Shown one piece after another: positions 24,207 through 33,955 of a stretch of DNA of 64,000 nucleotides (the first letter of the stretch is position 1; the number at the start of each line of letters is the position of its first letter). The notes under the pieces are model-generated. The model ran no database searches. It saw only the letters and a list, made by a program, of their open reading frames with translations, and was not told where the DNA came from. The stretch is from assembly GCA_021818955.1 (NCBI GenBank), contig JAKASR010000016.1:19263-83262 (forward strand), given 5' to 3'. A program made the position numbers and the translations under genes. The DNA comes from Acidobacteriota bacterium (lineage in GTDB: Bacteria; Acidobacteriota; Terriglobia; Terriglobales; SCQP01).

Positions 24207-25916
24207 TCAACTTTTGGCCTGTTCCTGCAAAAGCATTTCCGAAAGCGCGGCGCCGGAGGGCACCATAGGGAAGACATTGGCTTCGGGCGCGCACTCGAAC
24301 AGCAGCAGCCGCGGCTTGGGATCGTCAAGCATGCGGCGCAGCATCTCGCCGCGATTTTTGGGCAACCCCTGCGGACCGCCGGGATCCAGTTGCAGGCGCT
24401 CGCCATCGATGCCGTAGGCGCGCGCCAGGGCCAGGAAGTCAGGGTTGTCGCTCAGATCGGTTTCGGCGTAGTTGCGGTCGTAGAAAAGCTGCTGCCACTG
24501 GCGCACCATGCCCAGGTATTTGTTATCCACCAGCAGCAGCTTGATCGGCAGCGAGCAGCGCTTGATGGTGGCCAGTTCCTGGATATTCATCTGAATCCCG
24601 CCATCGCCGGCGATACAGACGACCTTGCTGTTCGGCCGCGCCAATTGCACGCCGATGGCGGCGGGCAAGGCGAAACCCATCGAGCCCAAGCCGCCGGAGG
24701 TGATGAAGCCGCGGGGATTGGCGCTGCGGTAGCGCTGCGCCGCCCACATCTGGTGTTGGCCGACGTCGGCGACGATGTAGCTGTCTTCCGGCAGCAGGGC
24801 ATAAAGCTCATCCAGCAGTTGCAGCGCCGGCACGGACAAGGCGGAGGCGGCCATCTCGGCGCGCTCGGGGCCGCAGGCCAACTCGCGCCACTCGCTCCAA
24901 TCCGGCAGCGGCTTGCGTCCAATCGCTTCCAGGCAGAGCGGCAGGGTATCGGCCAAGTCGCCGGGGATGGAAAGATGCGCCGGGCGGACGCGGTCGAGCT
25001 GGGAGGAATCAATCTCGAAGTGGACGATGCGCGCCGCCGGCGCAAAGCGGGCGGGATCGCCGGTGACGCGATCGTCGAGGCGCGCGCCGAAGACCAACAA
25101 CAGATCGGTTTCGTGCAGGGCGGTGTTGGCGGCGCGGGTGCCATGCATGCCGACCATGCCCAGGTTATAGCCGGCCTCGGGGGCGATCGCGCCCAAGCCG
25201 TGCACGGTCATGCCGGCGGGCAATTGCAGGCGGTCGAGCAGGGCGCGCAGCGGCGCCACCGCGCCCGCCAGCTTCACTCCCGCGCCGACCAGCGCCAGCG
25301 GGCGCTTGGCCTCGCGCAGCAGGGCGCTCAAGGCGACGCCGGGGAAGGCGGCGGATTTGGCCGCAGCTTTTGCGGCGGCGTTGGTTTTCGGCGACGGCGG
25401 CGGCGGCAACTCGCCGGCCACGGCCTTGAGGCAATCCACGGGAATATCCACCAGCACCGGGCCGGGACGCCCGCTTTGGGCGATCTCAAAGGCGCGCCGC
25501 ATGACTTCGGGAATCTCCTCCACACCGCGCACCAGCCGGCTCCATTTGGTGATGGGCAAGGTCATGCCGAAAATATCGGTTTCCTGAAAGGCGTCGGTGC
25601 CGATTAAATTACTGCGCACCTGGCCGGTGATGCAGACCAGCGGGGTCGAATCCATGCGAGCGTCGGCGATGCCGGTAATCAGGTTGGTGGCGCCCGGGCC
25701 GCTGGTGGCAATGGCCACGCCGGCCCGCCCGGTGGCTCGCGCCCAACCTTCGGCGGCAAAAACCGCGCCCTGCTCATGCCGGGTCAGGATATGGCGCACG
25801 CCGCTGCCTTCCAGCGCATCGTAGAGCGGAATGACCGCGCCGCCGGGATAGCCGAAAACGGTATCCACTCCCTGCTCGCGCACCGACCGCCAAACCAATT
25901 CCGCGCCTTTAGGCAT
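24207..25916 (-). CDS. ilvB: Acetolactate synthase large (catalytic) subunit
   Basis: ThDP-dependent enzyme that makes acetolactate or acetohydroxybutyrate from pyruvate, first common step of valine, leucine and isoleucine synthesis. 569 residues, normal length. The ThDP-N domain shows TVFGYPGGAVIPLYDALEGS and the catalytic Glu in RHEQGAVFAAEGWARATGRA. The ThDP-C domain shows GDGGIQMNIQELATIKRCSL and DNKYLGMVRQWQQLFYDRNY. An unusual Pro/Ala/Lys-rich stretch lies near residues 170-195 between the N-terminal and central domains. It starts 3 bp behind ilvC and is followed by ilvN. Confidence 0.96.
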   Translation of the reverse strand: MPKGAELVWRSVREQGVDTVFGYPGGAVIPLYDALEGSGVRHILTRHEQGAVFAAEGWARATGRAGVAIATSGPGATNLITGIADARMDSTPLVCITGQVRSNLIGTDAFQETDIFGMTLPITKWSRLVRGVEEIPEVMRRAFEIAQSGRPGPVLVDIPVDCLKAVAGELPPPPSPKTNAAAKAAAKSAAFPGVALSALLREAKRPLALVGAGVKLAGAVAPLRALLDRLQLPAGMTVHGLGAIAPEAGYNLGMVGMHGTRAANTALHETDLLLVFGARLDDRVTGDPARFAPAARIVHFEIDSSQLDRVRPAHLSIPGDLADTLPLCLEAIGRKPLPDWSEWRELACGPERAEMAASALSVPALQLLDELYALLPEDSYIVADVGQHQMWAAQRYRSANPRGFITSGGLGSMGFALPAAIGVQLARPNSKVVCIAGDGGIQMNIQELATIKRCSLPIKLLLVDNKYLGMVRQWQQLFYDRNYAETDLSDNPDFLALARAYGIDGERLQLDPGGPQGLPKNRGEMLRRMLDDPKPRLLLFECAPEANVFPMVPSGAALSEMLLQEQAKS

Positions 25917-25919
25917 GGT

Positions 25920-26939
25920 TTATCGCTCCTTGCCGGCCGCTTTGGCTTGCGGCAGCCAGCTCATCATATTGCGCAGTTCGGCGCCGACCCGCTCGACCTG
26001 CAACTGGCGCTCGGCCTCGCGCAGGCGGTTGAAGTGCTTGCAGCCGTTTTTGTTTTCGGCCAGCCATTCGCGGGCGAAGCTGCCATCCTGGATCGCGGCC
26101 AGCGTTTCCCGCATGGCTTTTTTGACGCTCTCGCCGATGATCTTCGGGCCGCGGGTCAAATCGCCGTACTCGGCGGTATTGGAAATCGAATAGCGCATGC
26201 GCGCCAGCCCGCCCTCGTAGATCAGGTCCACGATGAGCTTCATCTCGTGCACGCACTCGAAATACGCGCTTTCCGGCTGATAGCCGGCGGCCACCAGGGT
26301 TTCAAAGCCGGCCTTCATCAGCGCCGACAATCCGCCGCAGAGCACCGCCTGCTCGCCAAACAAATCGGTTTCGGTTTCTTCCTTGAAGGTGGTGCCCAGC
26401 ACGCCGGCGCGGGTCGAGCCGATGCCGGCGGCGTAAGCGAGCGCGAATTCCAGCGCGCGGCCGCTGGCATCCTGATGCACCGCGACCAGCGAAGGCACGC
26501 CATTGCCCTCGCTATAGACCCGGCGCACCAAGTGGCCGGGACTTTTAGGCGCGATCATGACCACGTCCACCTCGGGCGGCGGCACGACGGCCTGGAAATG
26601 AATGCTGAAGCCGTGGGAGACGCCCAGAATCTTGCCCGTTTGCAGATGCGGCTGGATGGAGGCTGCATAGACCGCCTGATGGGTTTCATCGGGAAGCAGA
26701 ATCTGGATCCAGTCGGCGCGGCGCGCGGCCTCGGCCACCGGCAGCACCTCAAAGCCATCGTTGCGCGCCTGCTTCGCCGAGGCCCGTTCCGGCTCCAGGC
26801 CAATCAGCACTCGATAGCCGCTATCGCGGAGATTCTGCGCCTGGGCATGACCTTGGCTGCCATAGCCCACGATGGCGAAGGTTTTGCCCGCCAAAGCCTG
26901 GGGATTGGCATCGGATTGATAGTAGATAGTAGCTGCCAC
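25920..26939 (-). CDS. ilvC: Ketol-acid reductoisomerase (class I)
   Basis: Isomerises and reduces acetohydroxy acids, second step of branched-chain amino-acid synthesis. 339 residues, the short bacterial class. The Rossmann motif is [20 protein letters not shown] (residues 21-40), and metal/substrate residues lie in [20 protein letters not shown] and the C-terminal helices. The loop that contacts the ribose phosphate reads E49-P-E-R-A-S54, whereas NADPH enzymes with this six-residue loop usually have Arg/Ser there (R-S-G-S-A-S type); cofactor preference may differ. First gene of ilvC-ilvB-ilvN, with a promoter and a motif shared with leuA upstream. Confidence 0.96.
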   Translation of the reverse strand: MAATIYYQSDANPQALAGKTFAIVGYGSQGHAQAQNLRDSGYRVLIGLEPERASAKQARNDGFEVLPVAEAARRADWIQILLPDETHQAVYAASIQPHLQTGKILGVSHGFSIHFQAVVPPPEVDVVMIAPKSPGHLVRRVYSEGNGVPSLVAVHQDASGRALEFALAYAAGIGSTRAGVLGTTFKEETETDLFGEQAVLCGGLSALMKAGFETLVAAGYQPESAYFECVHEMKLIVDLIYEGGLARMRYSISNTAEYGDLTRGPKIIGESVKKAMRETLAAIQDGSFAREWLAENKNGCKHFNRLREAERQLQVERVGAELRNMMSWLPQAKAAGKER

Positions 26940-26986
26940 CGGGATAGCATCTCCTCTTGCAGAGCAATGGTGGCCGCCAGCGGCGG

Positions 26987-27044
26987 CCAGCTTACCGACC
27001 GGACGGTAAGGAACAGATTAGCGGTATTGCCTCGGGCCTGTCAA
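26987..27044 (-). promoter_or_regulatory. ilvC promoter with palindromic motif shared with leuA
   Basis: On the minus strand an exact TTGACA (27044-27039) is followed after 18 bp by TAATCT (27020-27015). Directly downstream is the motif AGCTTACCGACCGGACGGT (plus strand, 26989-27007), part of a near-palindrome CTTACCG-A-CCGG-A-CGGTAAG. The block 26987-27007 matches 6158-6178 upstream of leuA at 19 of 21 positions. Its position at or just after the transcription start suggests a repressor site. Confidence 0.6.
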
Positions 27045-27095
27045 TGGGAAACCGGGTAATCGGGCAGGCGCACGTCCGGAAGCGCGAGCGTTTTG

Positions 27096-27124
27096 GCGGC
27101 ACGGCTTTTATTTTTAGGCGCTGA
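27096..27124 (+). repeat. Partial copy of interspersed repeat
   Basis: GCGGCACGGCTTTTATTTTT followed by AGGCGCTGA resembles the 5' parts of the repeats at 44261 and 57054 (shared core GCGGC-A/T-CGGC, T-rich stretch, TTTTAGGCG). Only the first part of the unit is present here, between glnA and ilvC. Confidence 0.55.
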
Positions 27125-27233
27125 CGCTTTCGCAAGGGTCTGGCCGAAACCGGACATAGGGCGAATACTCATGGCTGCCGGGCATGGCCGGGCGCAATTC
27201 CCGCGAGGCGGACGGGCGAGCGCGCGCTCTTCC

Positions 27234-28646
27234 CTAAATGTCGTAATAGAGCGCGAACTCGTAAGGGTGGGGGCGCAGGCGAATCGCATCGACTTCCTTC
27301 AGGCGCTTGTACTCGATCCAGGTCGCGATCAGGTCGTGGGTAAAAACGCCACCTTCGAGCAGGAAGTCATGATCCATTTCCAATTCGTTGAGGGCTTCGT
27401 CGAGGGTGGCGGGCATGACAGGCACGCGGGCCAGCTCGTCGGCTGAAAGCTCGAAGATGTCTTTATCAAGCGGCGGGCCGGGATCGATTTTGTGCTTGAT
27501 GCCATCCAGGCCGGCCATGAGCATGGCGGAGAAAGCCAGATAAGGATTGCAGGCCGGATCGGGGGGGCGGAACTCAACCCGCTTGGATTTGGGCGAGGCG
27601 GAATACATCGGGATGCGGCAGGCGGCGGAGCGATTGCGCTGGGAATAAGCCAGGTTGACGGGCGCTTCATAGCCCGGCACCAGGCGCTTGTAGGAGTTGG
27701 TGGTAGGAGCAATCAAGGCAGCCAGCGCGCGGGCATGCCGGAGCAGGCCACCGATGTAGTAGAGCGCCAGTTGCGACAGCCCGGCATATTGATCGCCGGC
27801 GAACAGCGGCTGTCCGTCTTTCCAGAGCGACTGGTGAGTATGCATGCCGCTGCCGTTATCCTGAAACAGCGGTTTGGGCATGAAAGTCACGCTTTTGCCG
27901 TACTGGTAGGCGGTCATTTTGGCAAGGTACTTATAAAGCAGCATGCTGTCGGCGGTTTTCAGCAAGGTATTGAAGCGCAGATCGATTTCGGCCTGTCCGG
28001 CGGTGGCGACTTCGTGATGATGACACTCGACCTGCAAGCCGGCGGCTTGCATCTTCAACACCATTTCACTGCGCAGATCCTGATAATGATCGGTGGGAGG
28101 GACGGGGAAGTAGCCTTCCTTGAAGCGGGGGCGATAGCCCAGGTTGTCTTCCTCGCGGCCCGAATTCCAACAGCCTTCTTCGGCGTCAATAAAGAAAAAA
28201 CCGTGATGTTCTTTCTGATCGAAGCGGACGTTGTCGAAGATAAAAAACTCGGCTTCGGCGCCGAAATAAGCGGTATCGGCAAGGCGGCCGGCTTGCAGGT
28301 AAGCTTCCGCCCGGCGGGCGACGCCGCGCGGGTCGCGGCCGTAAGGCGCGCAGGTCACCGGATCTCTGGCATCGCCGAACAGGATCAGGGTGGGCACGCT
28401 GGTAAAAGGATCGAGCACCGGCCAGGAGGGATCAGGCACCAGCAGCATGTCGCTCTCATGAATCGACTGCCAGCCGCGGATGCTGGAAGCATCAAAGCCC
28501 AAACCTTGGCTGAAGGACTCTTCGGTCAACTGGCCGATGGGAATCGACATGTGCTGCCACACACCGGGCAGGTCAATGAAGCGCAGATCAACGAACTTGA
28601 CCTCATGCTTAGCGCAGAATTCAAGCACCTGTTTGGGGGTGGACAC
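27234..28646 (-). CDS. glnA: Glutamine synthetase type I
   Basis: ATP-dependent ammonia assimilation. 470 residues from a GTG at 28646; chosen because it has a strong AGGAG site seven bases upstream and matches the family start ([20 protein letters not shown]), while the ATG at 28688 adds 14 unconserved residues. Visible motifs: [49 protein letters not shown] and [20 protein letters not shown]. The adenylylation tyrosine region, NLYDL in enteric GlnA, reads DIFEL, so residue 398 is Phe and the enzyme cannot be adenylylated at this site. Transcribed alone, divergent from the DUF2911 gene. Confidence 0.95.
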   Translation of the reverse strand: MSTPKQVLEFCAKHEVKFVDLRFIDLPGVWQHMSIPIGQLTEESFSQGLGFDASSIRGWQSIHESDMLLVPDPSWPVLDPFTSVPTLILFGDARDPVTCAPYGRDPRGVARRAEAYLQAGRLADTAYFGAEAEFFIFDNVRFDQKEHHGFFFIDAEEGCWNSGREEDNLGYRPRFKEGYFPVPPTDHYQDLRSEMVLKMQAAGLQVECHHHEVATAGQAEIDLRFNTLLKTADSMLLYKYLAKMTAYQYGKSVTFMPKPLFQDNGSGMHTHQSLWKDGQPLFAGDQYAGLSQLALYYIGGLLRHARALAALIAPTTNSYKRLVPGYEAPVNLAYSQRNRSAACRIPMYSASPKSKRVEFRPPDPACNPYLAFSAMLMAGLDGIKHKIDPGPPLDKDIFELSADELARVPVMPATLDEALNELEMDHDFLLEGGVFTHDLIATWIEYKRLKEVDAIRLRPHPYEFALYYDI

Positions 28647-28929
28647 GTTGGCTCCTAAGCGGACGTACTGGCCGGCCCATCGAATCACCGGAAGTATACG
28701 CGCGCATCCCGCCGAGACACAGCCGGGGGGAATGGGCGCGCGAGTAAACGAAAAGCTAACAAGGCCGGCGGCATAATGCCAGTGGTTTCTTTAGATAGGG
28801 GGAAGATGGCGAGCCGATGCCGCCCAGGCGACCGGAATTGCGCCGGCTAACGCCACCGCGCATTACCGCTGAAGCGCCATCCACCTGTTTTTCCAAGGGG
28901 TGTATGCTGAAGAATTCGAGGTACTTACC

Positions 28930-29493
28930 ATGAAAAGCCTGCGTCATTTCTGTCTAGCCGGGCTGGTGGCCGCAAGTTTATCCGGCTTAGTCGATGCCGC
29001 TCCCCGCAAACTACTCAGCCCGCCGGGCAAGGCGCAGATACGCCTGGCCGGCGCGAAGATCACGATTACTTATCACCGGCCGAAGATACGCGACCCGAAA
29101 ACCCGGCGCCCGCGCAAAATTTTCGGACCCGGCGCGGGCTATCTGGTGCCCTATGGGCAAGTCTGGCGGCTGGGCGCCAATCAAGCCACGACCCTGAGCA
29201 CCACCCGCGGCATTACGCTGGCAGGGAAGCCGTTGGCGGCCGGAAGCTATACCCTGTTTGCCATTCCCGAAGCGCGGCAGTGGACGCTGATTATCAGCAA
29301 GAAGACCGGCGAATGGGGCATCCCGTATCCCGGCAAGCAGTACGATCTGGCGCGGGAGCCGATGCAGGCGCATTATGCCGCGCACCTGATCGACCCTTTC
29401 ACCATCAGCCTGCACCGCACCGGCGCCCGCACCGCCGAGCTGCGCCTGGCTTGGGCACACACGGTGGTGACAGCGCCCTTGAGCTTGCATTAA
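28930..29493 (+). CDS. DUF2911 domain exported protein
   Basis: 187 residues from the ATG at 28930, which gives a standard signal peptide (KSLRHFCLAGLVAASLSGLV then DAA); the frame is open upstream to 28900. The DUF2911 fold is seen in IRLAGAKITITYHRPKIRDP, GPGAGYLVPYGQVWRLGANQ, TLSTTRGITLAGKPLAAGSY and TLFAIPEARQWTLIISKKTG. These proteins are periplasmic, common in Acidobacteriota and Bacteroidota, and without known activity. Single gene, divergent from glnA. Confidence 0.88.
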   Translation: MKSLRHFCLAGLVAASLSGLVDAAPRKLLSPPGKAQIRLAGAKITITYHRPKIRDPKTRRPRKIFGPGAGYLVPYGQVWRLGANQATTLSTTRGITLAGKPLAAGSYTLFAIPEARQWTLIISKKTGEWGIPYPGKQYDLAREPMQAHYAAHLIDPFTISLHRTGARTAELRLAWAHTVVTAPLSLH

Positions 29494-29685
29494 TCGCAGC
29501 CGGAGGCGGAGGCAGCGCCGCCGGGCGGGCGCGGAAGGGCGCAGTGTGTGTGCGCGGGGTCACACCGATTTGCCACACCGGAAGCCGGATGCTATGGTTT
29601 TTAGTTCGGCTTTTTCGGGCCTTCCAACCACGAAACCACCCTCGACGGCGCGGGACGGAAAAGCAAATTCAACTATGGAGAATGC

Positions 29686-30942
29686 ATGGCGGCTTCTTAT
29701 AACGGCAATCCGGTACCGGCCGATGGCCGGGCCATCACGCTGGAAAACGGGCGGTTTCAGGTTCCCGAACGGCCCATCATTCCCTTCATCGAAGGCGACG
29801 GCACCGGCGCCGATATCTGGGCGGCCAGCCGGCGGGTGTTCGATGCGGCGGTGCACTGCGCCTATGGCGGCAAGCGCCAGGTGGTCTGGTATGAAATTTA
29901 CGCGGGCGAAAAGGCCTATCAAAAATTCAATCAATGGCTGCCGGAGGATACCGTCGCCGCCGTTCGCCAATTCCGAGTGGCGATTAAGGGGCCGCTGACG
30001 ACGCCGGTGGGGGGCGGCATCCGCAGCCTGAATGTAGCGCTGCGGCAGTTGCTGGACCTGTACGCCTGCGTGCGTCCGGTGCGCTACTACGCCGGCGTGC
30101 CCTCGCCGGTGAAGCATCCGGAGCAGATGAACCTGATCATCTACCGCGAGAACACGGAAGACGTCTATGCGGGCATCGAGTTCCGCGAAGGCACGCCGGA
30201 AGCGAAAGAGCTGATCGAGTTGCTGGGCACCAAGTACGGCAAAAAGATCCGCCCCGATTCCGGCATCGGGATCAAGCCCATCTCCAAATTCGCCACCCAG
30301 CGCCTGGTGCGCAAGGCGATCCAGCACGCGCGCGACCACGGCCGCAGCGTGGTTACGCTGGTGCACAAGGGCAACATACAGAAGTTCACCGAAGGCGCCT
30401 TCCGCGACTGGGGCTACCAGCTGGCACAGGAAGAATTCGGCCAAATCTGCGTCAGCGAGGAAGATCTGTATCAAGCGCCCTACCACGGCACGCTGCCGGC
30501 GGGCAAGATCCTGGTCAACGACCGCATCGCCGATTCCATGTTTCAGCAGGTGCTGACCCGGGCGCAGGAATACCAGGTGGTATGCACGCCGAACCTGAAC
30601 GGCGACTATTTATCCGACGCCTGCGCGGCGCAGGTGGGCGGGCTGGGGCTGGCGCCGGGCGCGAATATCAGCGACGAGTATGCGGTGTTTGAAGCCACGC
30701 ACGGCACCGCGCCCAAATATGCCGGCAAGGACGTGATCAACCCCGGCTCGGTGATTCTGAGCGGGGTGATGATGTTCGAGGCGATGGGCTGGGAAGAGGC
30801 GGCGCGGCTGATCGAAAACGGCCTGGCCGCCACCATCAGCCAAAAGCGCGTGACCTACGACCTGGAGCGGCTGATGCCCGGGGCGACCAAGCTGAAAACC
30901 AGCGAATTCGCTTCCGCCATCATTGAAAATTTGCAGGCCTGA
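29686..30942 (+). CDS. icd: Isocitrate dehydrogenase (NADP)
   Basis: TCA-cycle enzyme producing 2-oxoglutarate. 418 residues, the homodimeric bacterial type. Motifs: [20 protein letters not shown], the substrate Ser loop [20 protein letters not shown] (Ser equivalent to the AceK phosphorylation site), the adenine/substrate segment [13 protein letters not shown], and [20 protein letters not shown] with the metal-binding Asp residues. C-terminal [20 protein letters not shown] contains the nucleotide-binding loop. GGAGAATGC directly precedes the ATG. Malate dehydrogenase follows 41 bp downstream, so the two TCA genes are probably co-transcribed. Confidence 0.97.
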   Translation: MAASYNGNPVPADGRAITLENGRFQVPERPIIPFIEGDGTGADIWAASRRVFDAAVHCAYGGKRQVVWYEIYAGEKAYQKFNQWLPEDTVAAVRQFRVAIKGPLTTPVGGGIRSLNVALRQLLDLYACVRPVRYYAGVPSPVKHPEQMNLIIYRENTEDVYAGIEFREGTPEAKELIELLGTKYGKKIRPDSGIGIKPISKFATQRLVRKAIQHARDHGRSVVTLVHKGNIQKFTEGAFRDWGYQLAQEEFGQICVSEEDLYQAPYHGTLPAGKILVNDRIADSMFQQVLTRAQEYQVVCTPNLNGDYLSDACAAQVGGLGLAPGANISDEYAVFEATHGTAPKYAGKDVINPGSVILSGVMMFEAMGWEEAARLIENGLAATISQKRVTYDLERLMPGATKLKTSEFASAIIENLQA

Positions 30943-30983
30943 TGGGCAAAAGCGACGGGCCTGAAAAAGGAAGGCAAGCCATT

Positions 30984-31910
30984 ATGAGACCGAAAATTAC
31001 GATTGTGGGCGCCGGCAATGTCGGCGCCACCACCGCGCATTGGATGCTGACGCGCGAGTTGGGCGATGTGGTTTTGACCGATATCGTCGAAGGCGTGCCG
31101 CAGGGCAAGGGGCTGGACTTGTACGAATCCACGCCCATCGCCAAAAAGGACGCGCGCATCACCGGCTCGAACAGCTACGATGAAACCGCCAATTCCGACC
31201 TGGTAGTGGTGACCGCCGGATTTCCGCGCAAGTCGGGCATGAGCCGCGACGACCTGTTGAAGAAAAATTACGAGGTGATGCAGGCCACGATCGACAAGGT
31301 GGTGGCGCTCTCCCCCAACGCCATTCTGATCCTGGTCACGAATCCGCTCGACGCCATGGCGCAGGCCGCCTACCGGCTGAGCAAGTTTTCCCGCAATCGC
31401 GTCATCGGCATGGCGGGAGTGCTCGATTCGGCGCGCTTTGCCTCCTTTATCGCCCAGGCACTGGAAGTTTCGGTGGAAAACGTGCAGGCGTTCGTGCTGG
31501 GCGGGCACGGCGACACCATGGTGCCGCTGCCCCGCTACACCACCGTGGCCGGAGTGCCGATTACCGAGTTGCTGCCGGGGGAAAAGATTGCCCAGTTGGT
31601 GCAACGCACCCGCGATGGCGGCGCCGAGATCGTGAAACTGCTGAAAACCGGCAGCGCCTTTTACGCACCCGCCGCCGCGGTCACCGACATGGCGGAAGCG
31701 ATACTGCGCGATAAAAAGAAAATTCTCCCCTGCGCCGCCTACCTGGAGGGCGAGTACGGCATTCGCGGCCTCTTCATCGGCGTGCCCTGCAAGCTGGGAG
31801 CGCGCGGCATCGAGACGGTGATCGAGGTCAAGCTGACGGCGGAGGAAAAGGCGCAACTGGAAAAATCCGCCGCCGCGGTGAAAGAGTTGACCACGGTCCT
31901 GGGGGTTTAA
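30984..31910 (+). CDS. mdh: Malate dehydrogenase (LDH-like type)
   Basis: Oxidises malate to oxaloacetate with NAD. 308 residues from the ATG at 30984, preceded by AAGGAAGG; an earlier ATG at 30942 gives a non-conserved extension. The Rossmann motif [19 protein letters not shown] is at the N-terminus, followed by [19 protein letters not shown] (mobile loop Arg residues), [15 protein letters not shown], the malate-type [11 protein letters not shown] and the catalytic His in [14 protein letters not shown]. The GMAGVLD sequence separates it from lactate dehydrogenases. It forms a pair with icd. Confidence 0.96.
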   Translation: MRPKITIVGAGNVGATTAHWMLTRELGDVVLTDIVEGVPQGKGLDLYESTPIAKKDARITGSNSYDETANSDLVVVTAGFPRKSGMSRDDLLKKNYEVMQATIDKVVALSPNAILILVTNPLDAMAQAAYRLSKFSRNRVIGMAGVLDSARFASFIAQALEVSVENVQAFVLGGHGDTMVPLPRYTTVAGVPITELLPGEKIAQLVQRTRDGGAEIVKLLKTGSAFYAPAAAVTDMAEAILRDKKKILPCAAYLEGEYGIRGLFIGVPCKLGARGIETVIEVKLTAEEKAQLEKSAAAVKELTTVLGV

Positions 31911-31991
31911 GCCCGGCCGCCGGCGCTGTTCCCCGGCGGAGCGGCAGTCGGGAAGGGAAAAAGCCCGCATTCAAAGCGCTGGAGGCATGGC

Positions 31992-32519
31992 ATGGAAGCA
32001 AGCACGCCGGAAACAGCCTTGGCCATACGCGATCTGCTCTGCGAAACCCTGGAGCGGGAGATGCGCACCACGCAGGCGGTGATCGCCGCGGTGCCCGAAT
32101 TCGGGCACGACTTCCGCCACGAGCCACGCGCCCGCTCGGCTTTCGAGCTGGCCTGGCATGTCGCCTCCAGCGAGGTCTTTTTTCTGGAATCGGTGGCCGC
32201 GGGCGGCTTCGATTTCGAGCGCCGGCAAAAACCCAAGCCGCCGGCCACCATTCGCGAGGTGGTTCTCTGGCATGCGGAAAACGGCGCGGCGGCGCTGGCC
32301 CGAGTGCGCGGAATGACCGCCGAGGCGCTGCTCAAGCCTATCGCCTTTCGCGCCAATCTGACGCTGCCCGCTTACCGTTTTCTGCTGCTGGATCTCACAC
32401 ACATCAGTCATCATCGCGGCCAGCTTTCCACCTATCTGCGCCCGCTGGGCGCGCGCGTGCCGGCCATTTACGGCGAAAGCGCCGACTCCGCGCGCCCGGG
32501 CGGCGCGGCCGCCCGCTAG
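31992..32519 (+). CDS. DinB-family protein
   Basis: 175 residues, four-helix-bundle DinB/YfiT fold. Likely metal-binding His residues are in AFELAWHVASSEVFFLESVA (about residue 55) and in LLDLTHISHHRGQLSTYLRP (about residues 138-142), the spacing seen in the superfamily; the C-terminal RPLGARVPAIYG is also typical. Such proteins are often thiol-dependent transferases or damage-induced proteins; no substrate can be given. Located between mdh and tpx. Confidence 0.85.
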   Translation: MEASTPETALAIRDLLCETLEREMRTTQAVIAAVPEFGHDFRHEPRARSAFELAWHVASSEVFFLESVAAGGFDFERRQKPKPPATIREVVLWHAENGAAALARVRGMTAEALLKPIAFRANLTLPAYRFLLLDLTHISHHRGQLSTYLRPLGARVPAIYGESADSARPGGAAAR

Positions 32520-32583
32520 CAGGCTATAAATCCCGCCTCTCCATGCGTTACCCTGGAATGGAAAGGAAGGTTTCTAGCACACC

Positions 32584-33102
32584 ATGAGCCTGGAACGACC
32601 GAATGCGGTAACTCTGCGCGGCAAGCCCTTCACCCTGCTCGGACCGGAGCGCAAGCCGGGAGACAAGCTCCCCGAATTTAGCCTGGTGGATAACGGCTTG
32701 CAGCCGGTCACGGAAGCTTCCACCCGGGGCGCGGTGCGCATTTTTGCCGCCGTGCCCTCGCTCGATACCCCAGTCTGCGACCTGGAAAGCCGCCGCTTCA
32801 ACGAGGAAGCCGCCAAGCTGGGGGAGAAGGTGAAAATTTACGTGGTCAGCATGGATTTGCCCTTCGCGCAAAAGCGCTGGTGCGGGGCGGCCAACGCGGA
32901 GCGGGTGCAAACGCTCTCGGATTACCAGACGGGCTCGTTCGGTCTGGCGATGGGGACGCTGATCAAGGAACTGCGCCTGGAATCGCGCGCGGTGTTCATC
33001 GCCGACGCCGGCGATACGCTGCGTTACGTCGAATATGTGCCCGAAGTCGGCCAGCACCCCGATTACGACAAGGCGCTGGCGGCGGTACGCGCGCTGTTGT
33101 AA
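32584..33102 (+). CDS. tpx: Thiol peroxidase (Tpx, atypical 2-Cys peroxiredoxin)
   Basis: Reduces peroxides with thioredoxin. 172 residues. The peroxidatic Cys lies in FAAVPSLDTPVCDLESRRFN and the resolving Cys in FAQKRWCGAANAERVQTLSD, the helix alpha2-alpha3 pairing of Tpx. The N-terminal beta hairpin (VTLRGKPFTLLGPERKPGDK) and the C-terminal FIADAGDTLRYVEYVPEVGQ are typical. A GGAAGG lies about 14 bp before the ATG. Followed after 17 bp by the PPIase lipoprotein gene. Confidence 0.95.
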   Translation: MSLERPNAVTLRGKPFTLLGPERKPGDKLPEFSLVDNGLQPVTEASTRGAVRIFAAVPSLDTPVCDLESRRFNEEAAKLGEKVKIYVVSMDLPFAQKRWCGAANAERVQTLSDYQTGSFGLAMGTLIKELRLESRAVFIADAGDTLRYVEYVPEVGQHPDYDKALAAVRALL

Positions 33103-33119
33103 GCGCGGGGAGGCGGATC

Positions 33120-33824
33120 ATGGGCAAGCTTCGCTGGATGGCTGGAACCCTGGCGTTTGGACTGCTGGCCGGCTGCCATTCGCGTCCGGCCAGCCAAGGG
33201 GCGGCGAGCGAAGCCAGGGCGACTTCCGCGGCAGCCGCAGGCCCGAAATTGCGCGGCGTGATCTCGGCCAAGCCGGCGGGCTTGCCCGCCGGACTGGCGC
33301 CAGGCGTATATGCGCATTTTCAAACCAGCGCGGGCAGCATCGTGGCGCGGCTGTTTGTGCGCCGCGCTCCCCGGACGGTAGCCGATTTTGTCGCCCTGGC
33401 CACCGGGCGGCGGCCCTGGAACGATCCCGCCACCGGCACGCTGAGCTGGCATCCGTTGTATGACGGGCTGGAATTTTTCCGCGTCGTGCCGGGCTTTATC
33501 ATCCAGGCGGGCGATCCCGCCGAGACCGGCAACGGCTCGATCGGCTTTAATTTTCCGGTCGAGACCAATCCGGTGCGCTTCAACCGCGCCGGGCGGTTGA
33601 GCCTGGCGCAGGCGGAAGGCGATCCGGCTTCGCGCTCGTCGCAATTTTTCATCACCCTGCGCCCCGCGCCCGAGCTCGATCGCCAGCATTTCATCATCTT
33701 TGGCCAGGTAATGCGCGGGCTCGACGTTGCCCGCAAAATCGCCGGCCAGCCGACGGTGGGCAGCACCAGCAGGCCGCGTCATCCCGCCATCATCGAGCAT
33801 CTGAAAATCGGGCGCGTGAGCTGA
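33120..33824 (+). CDS. Cyclophilin-type peptidyl-prolyl isomerase, lipoprotein
   Basis: 234 residues from the ATG at 33120, which yields a lipoprotein signal (WMAGTLAFGLLAGC). A Ser/Ala spacer leads into the cyclophilin domain: HFQTSAGSIVARLFVRRAPR, FVALATG, LEFFRVVPGFIIQAGDPAET, SRSSQFFITLRPAPELDRQH and FGQVMRGLDVARKIA. The catalytic Arg (FFRVVPGFIIQAGD) and Gln/Phe residues are kept. It should assist folding of periplasmic or outer-membrane proteins. The gene is 17 bp behind tpx. Confidence 0.92.
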   Translation: MGKLRWMAGTLAFGLLAGCHSRPASQGAASEARATSAAAAGPKLRGVISAKPAGLPAGLAPGVYAHFQTSAGSIVARLFVRRAPRTVADFVALATGRRPWNDPATGTLSWHPLYDGLEFFRVVPGFIIQAGDPAETGNGSIGFNFPVETNPVRFNRAGRLSLAQAEGDPASRSSQFFITLRPAPELDRQHFIIFGQVMRGLDVARKIAGQPTVGSTSRPRHPAIIEHLKIGRVS

Positions 33825-33955
33825 AACCCGTCGCTGGAATCAACCCGCTATCATCAAGCCCTGCCGGGCCTGGCCGGCGCCGCATAACATCAAGGCGCGA
33901 AGTCCATGAAGACCAGGGGCATAGAAAATATAGCTTTCGGGTGTAGTGCCGGATT

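Noticed and set aside
24390..25607. 405-codon plus-strand frame
   Set aside because: Antisense to ilvB in the shadow phase; no domain, odd Gln/His/Gly composition.
28765..28790. Sigma-54-like TGGCA-N-GC upstream of glnA
   Set aside because: Spacing between the GG and GC elements is one base short of the required ten, and it is simply a GGCATTATGCC palindrome.
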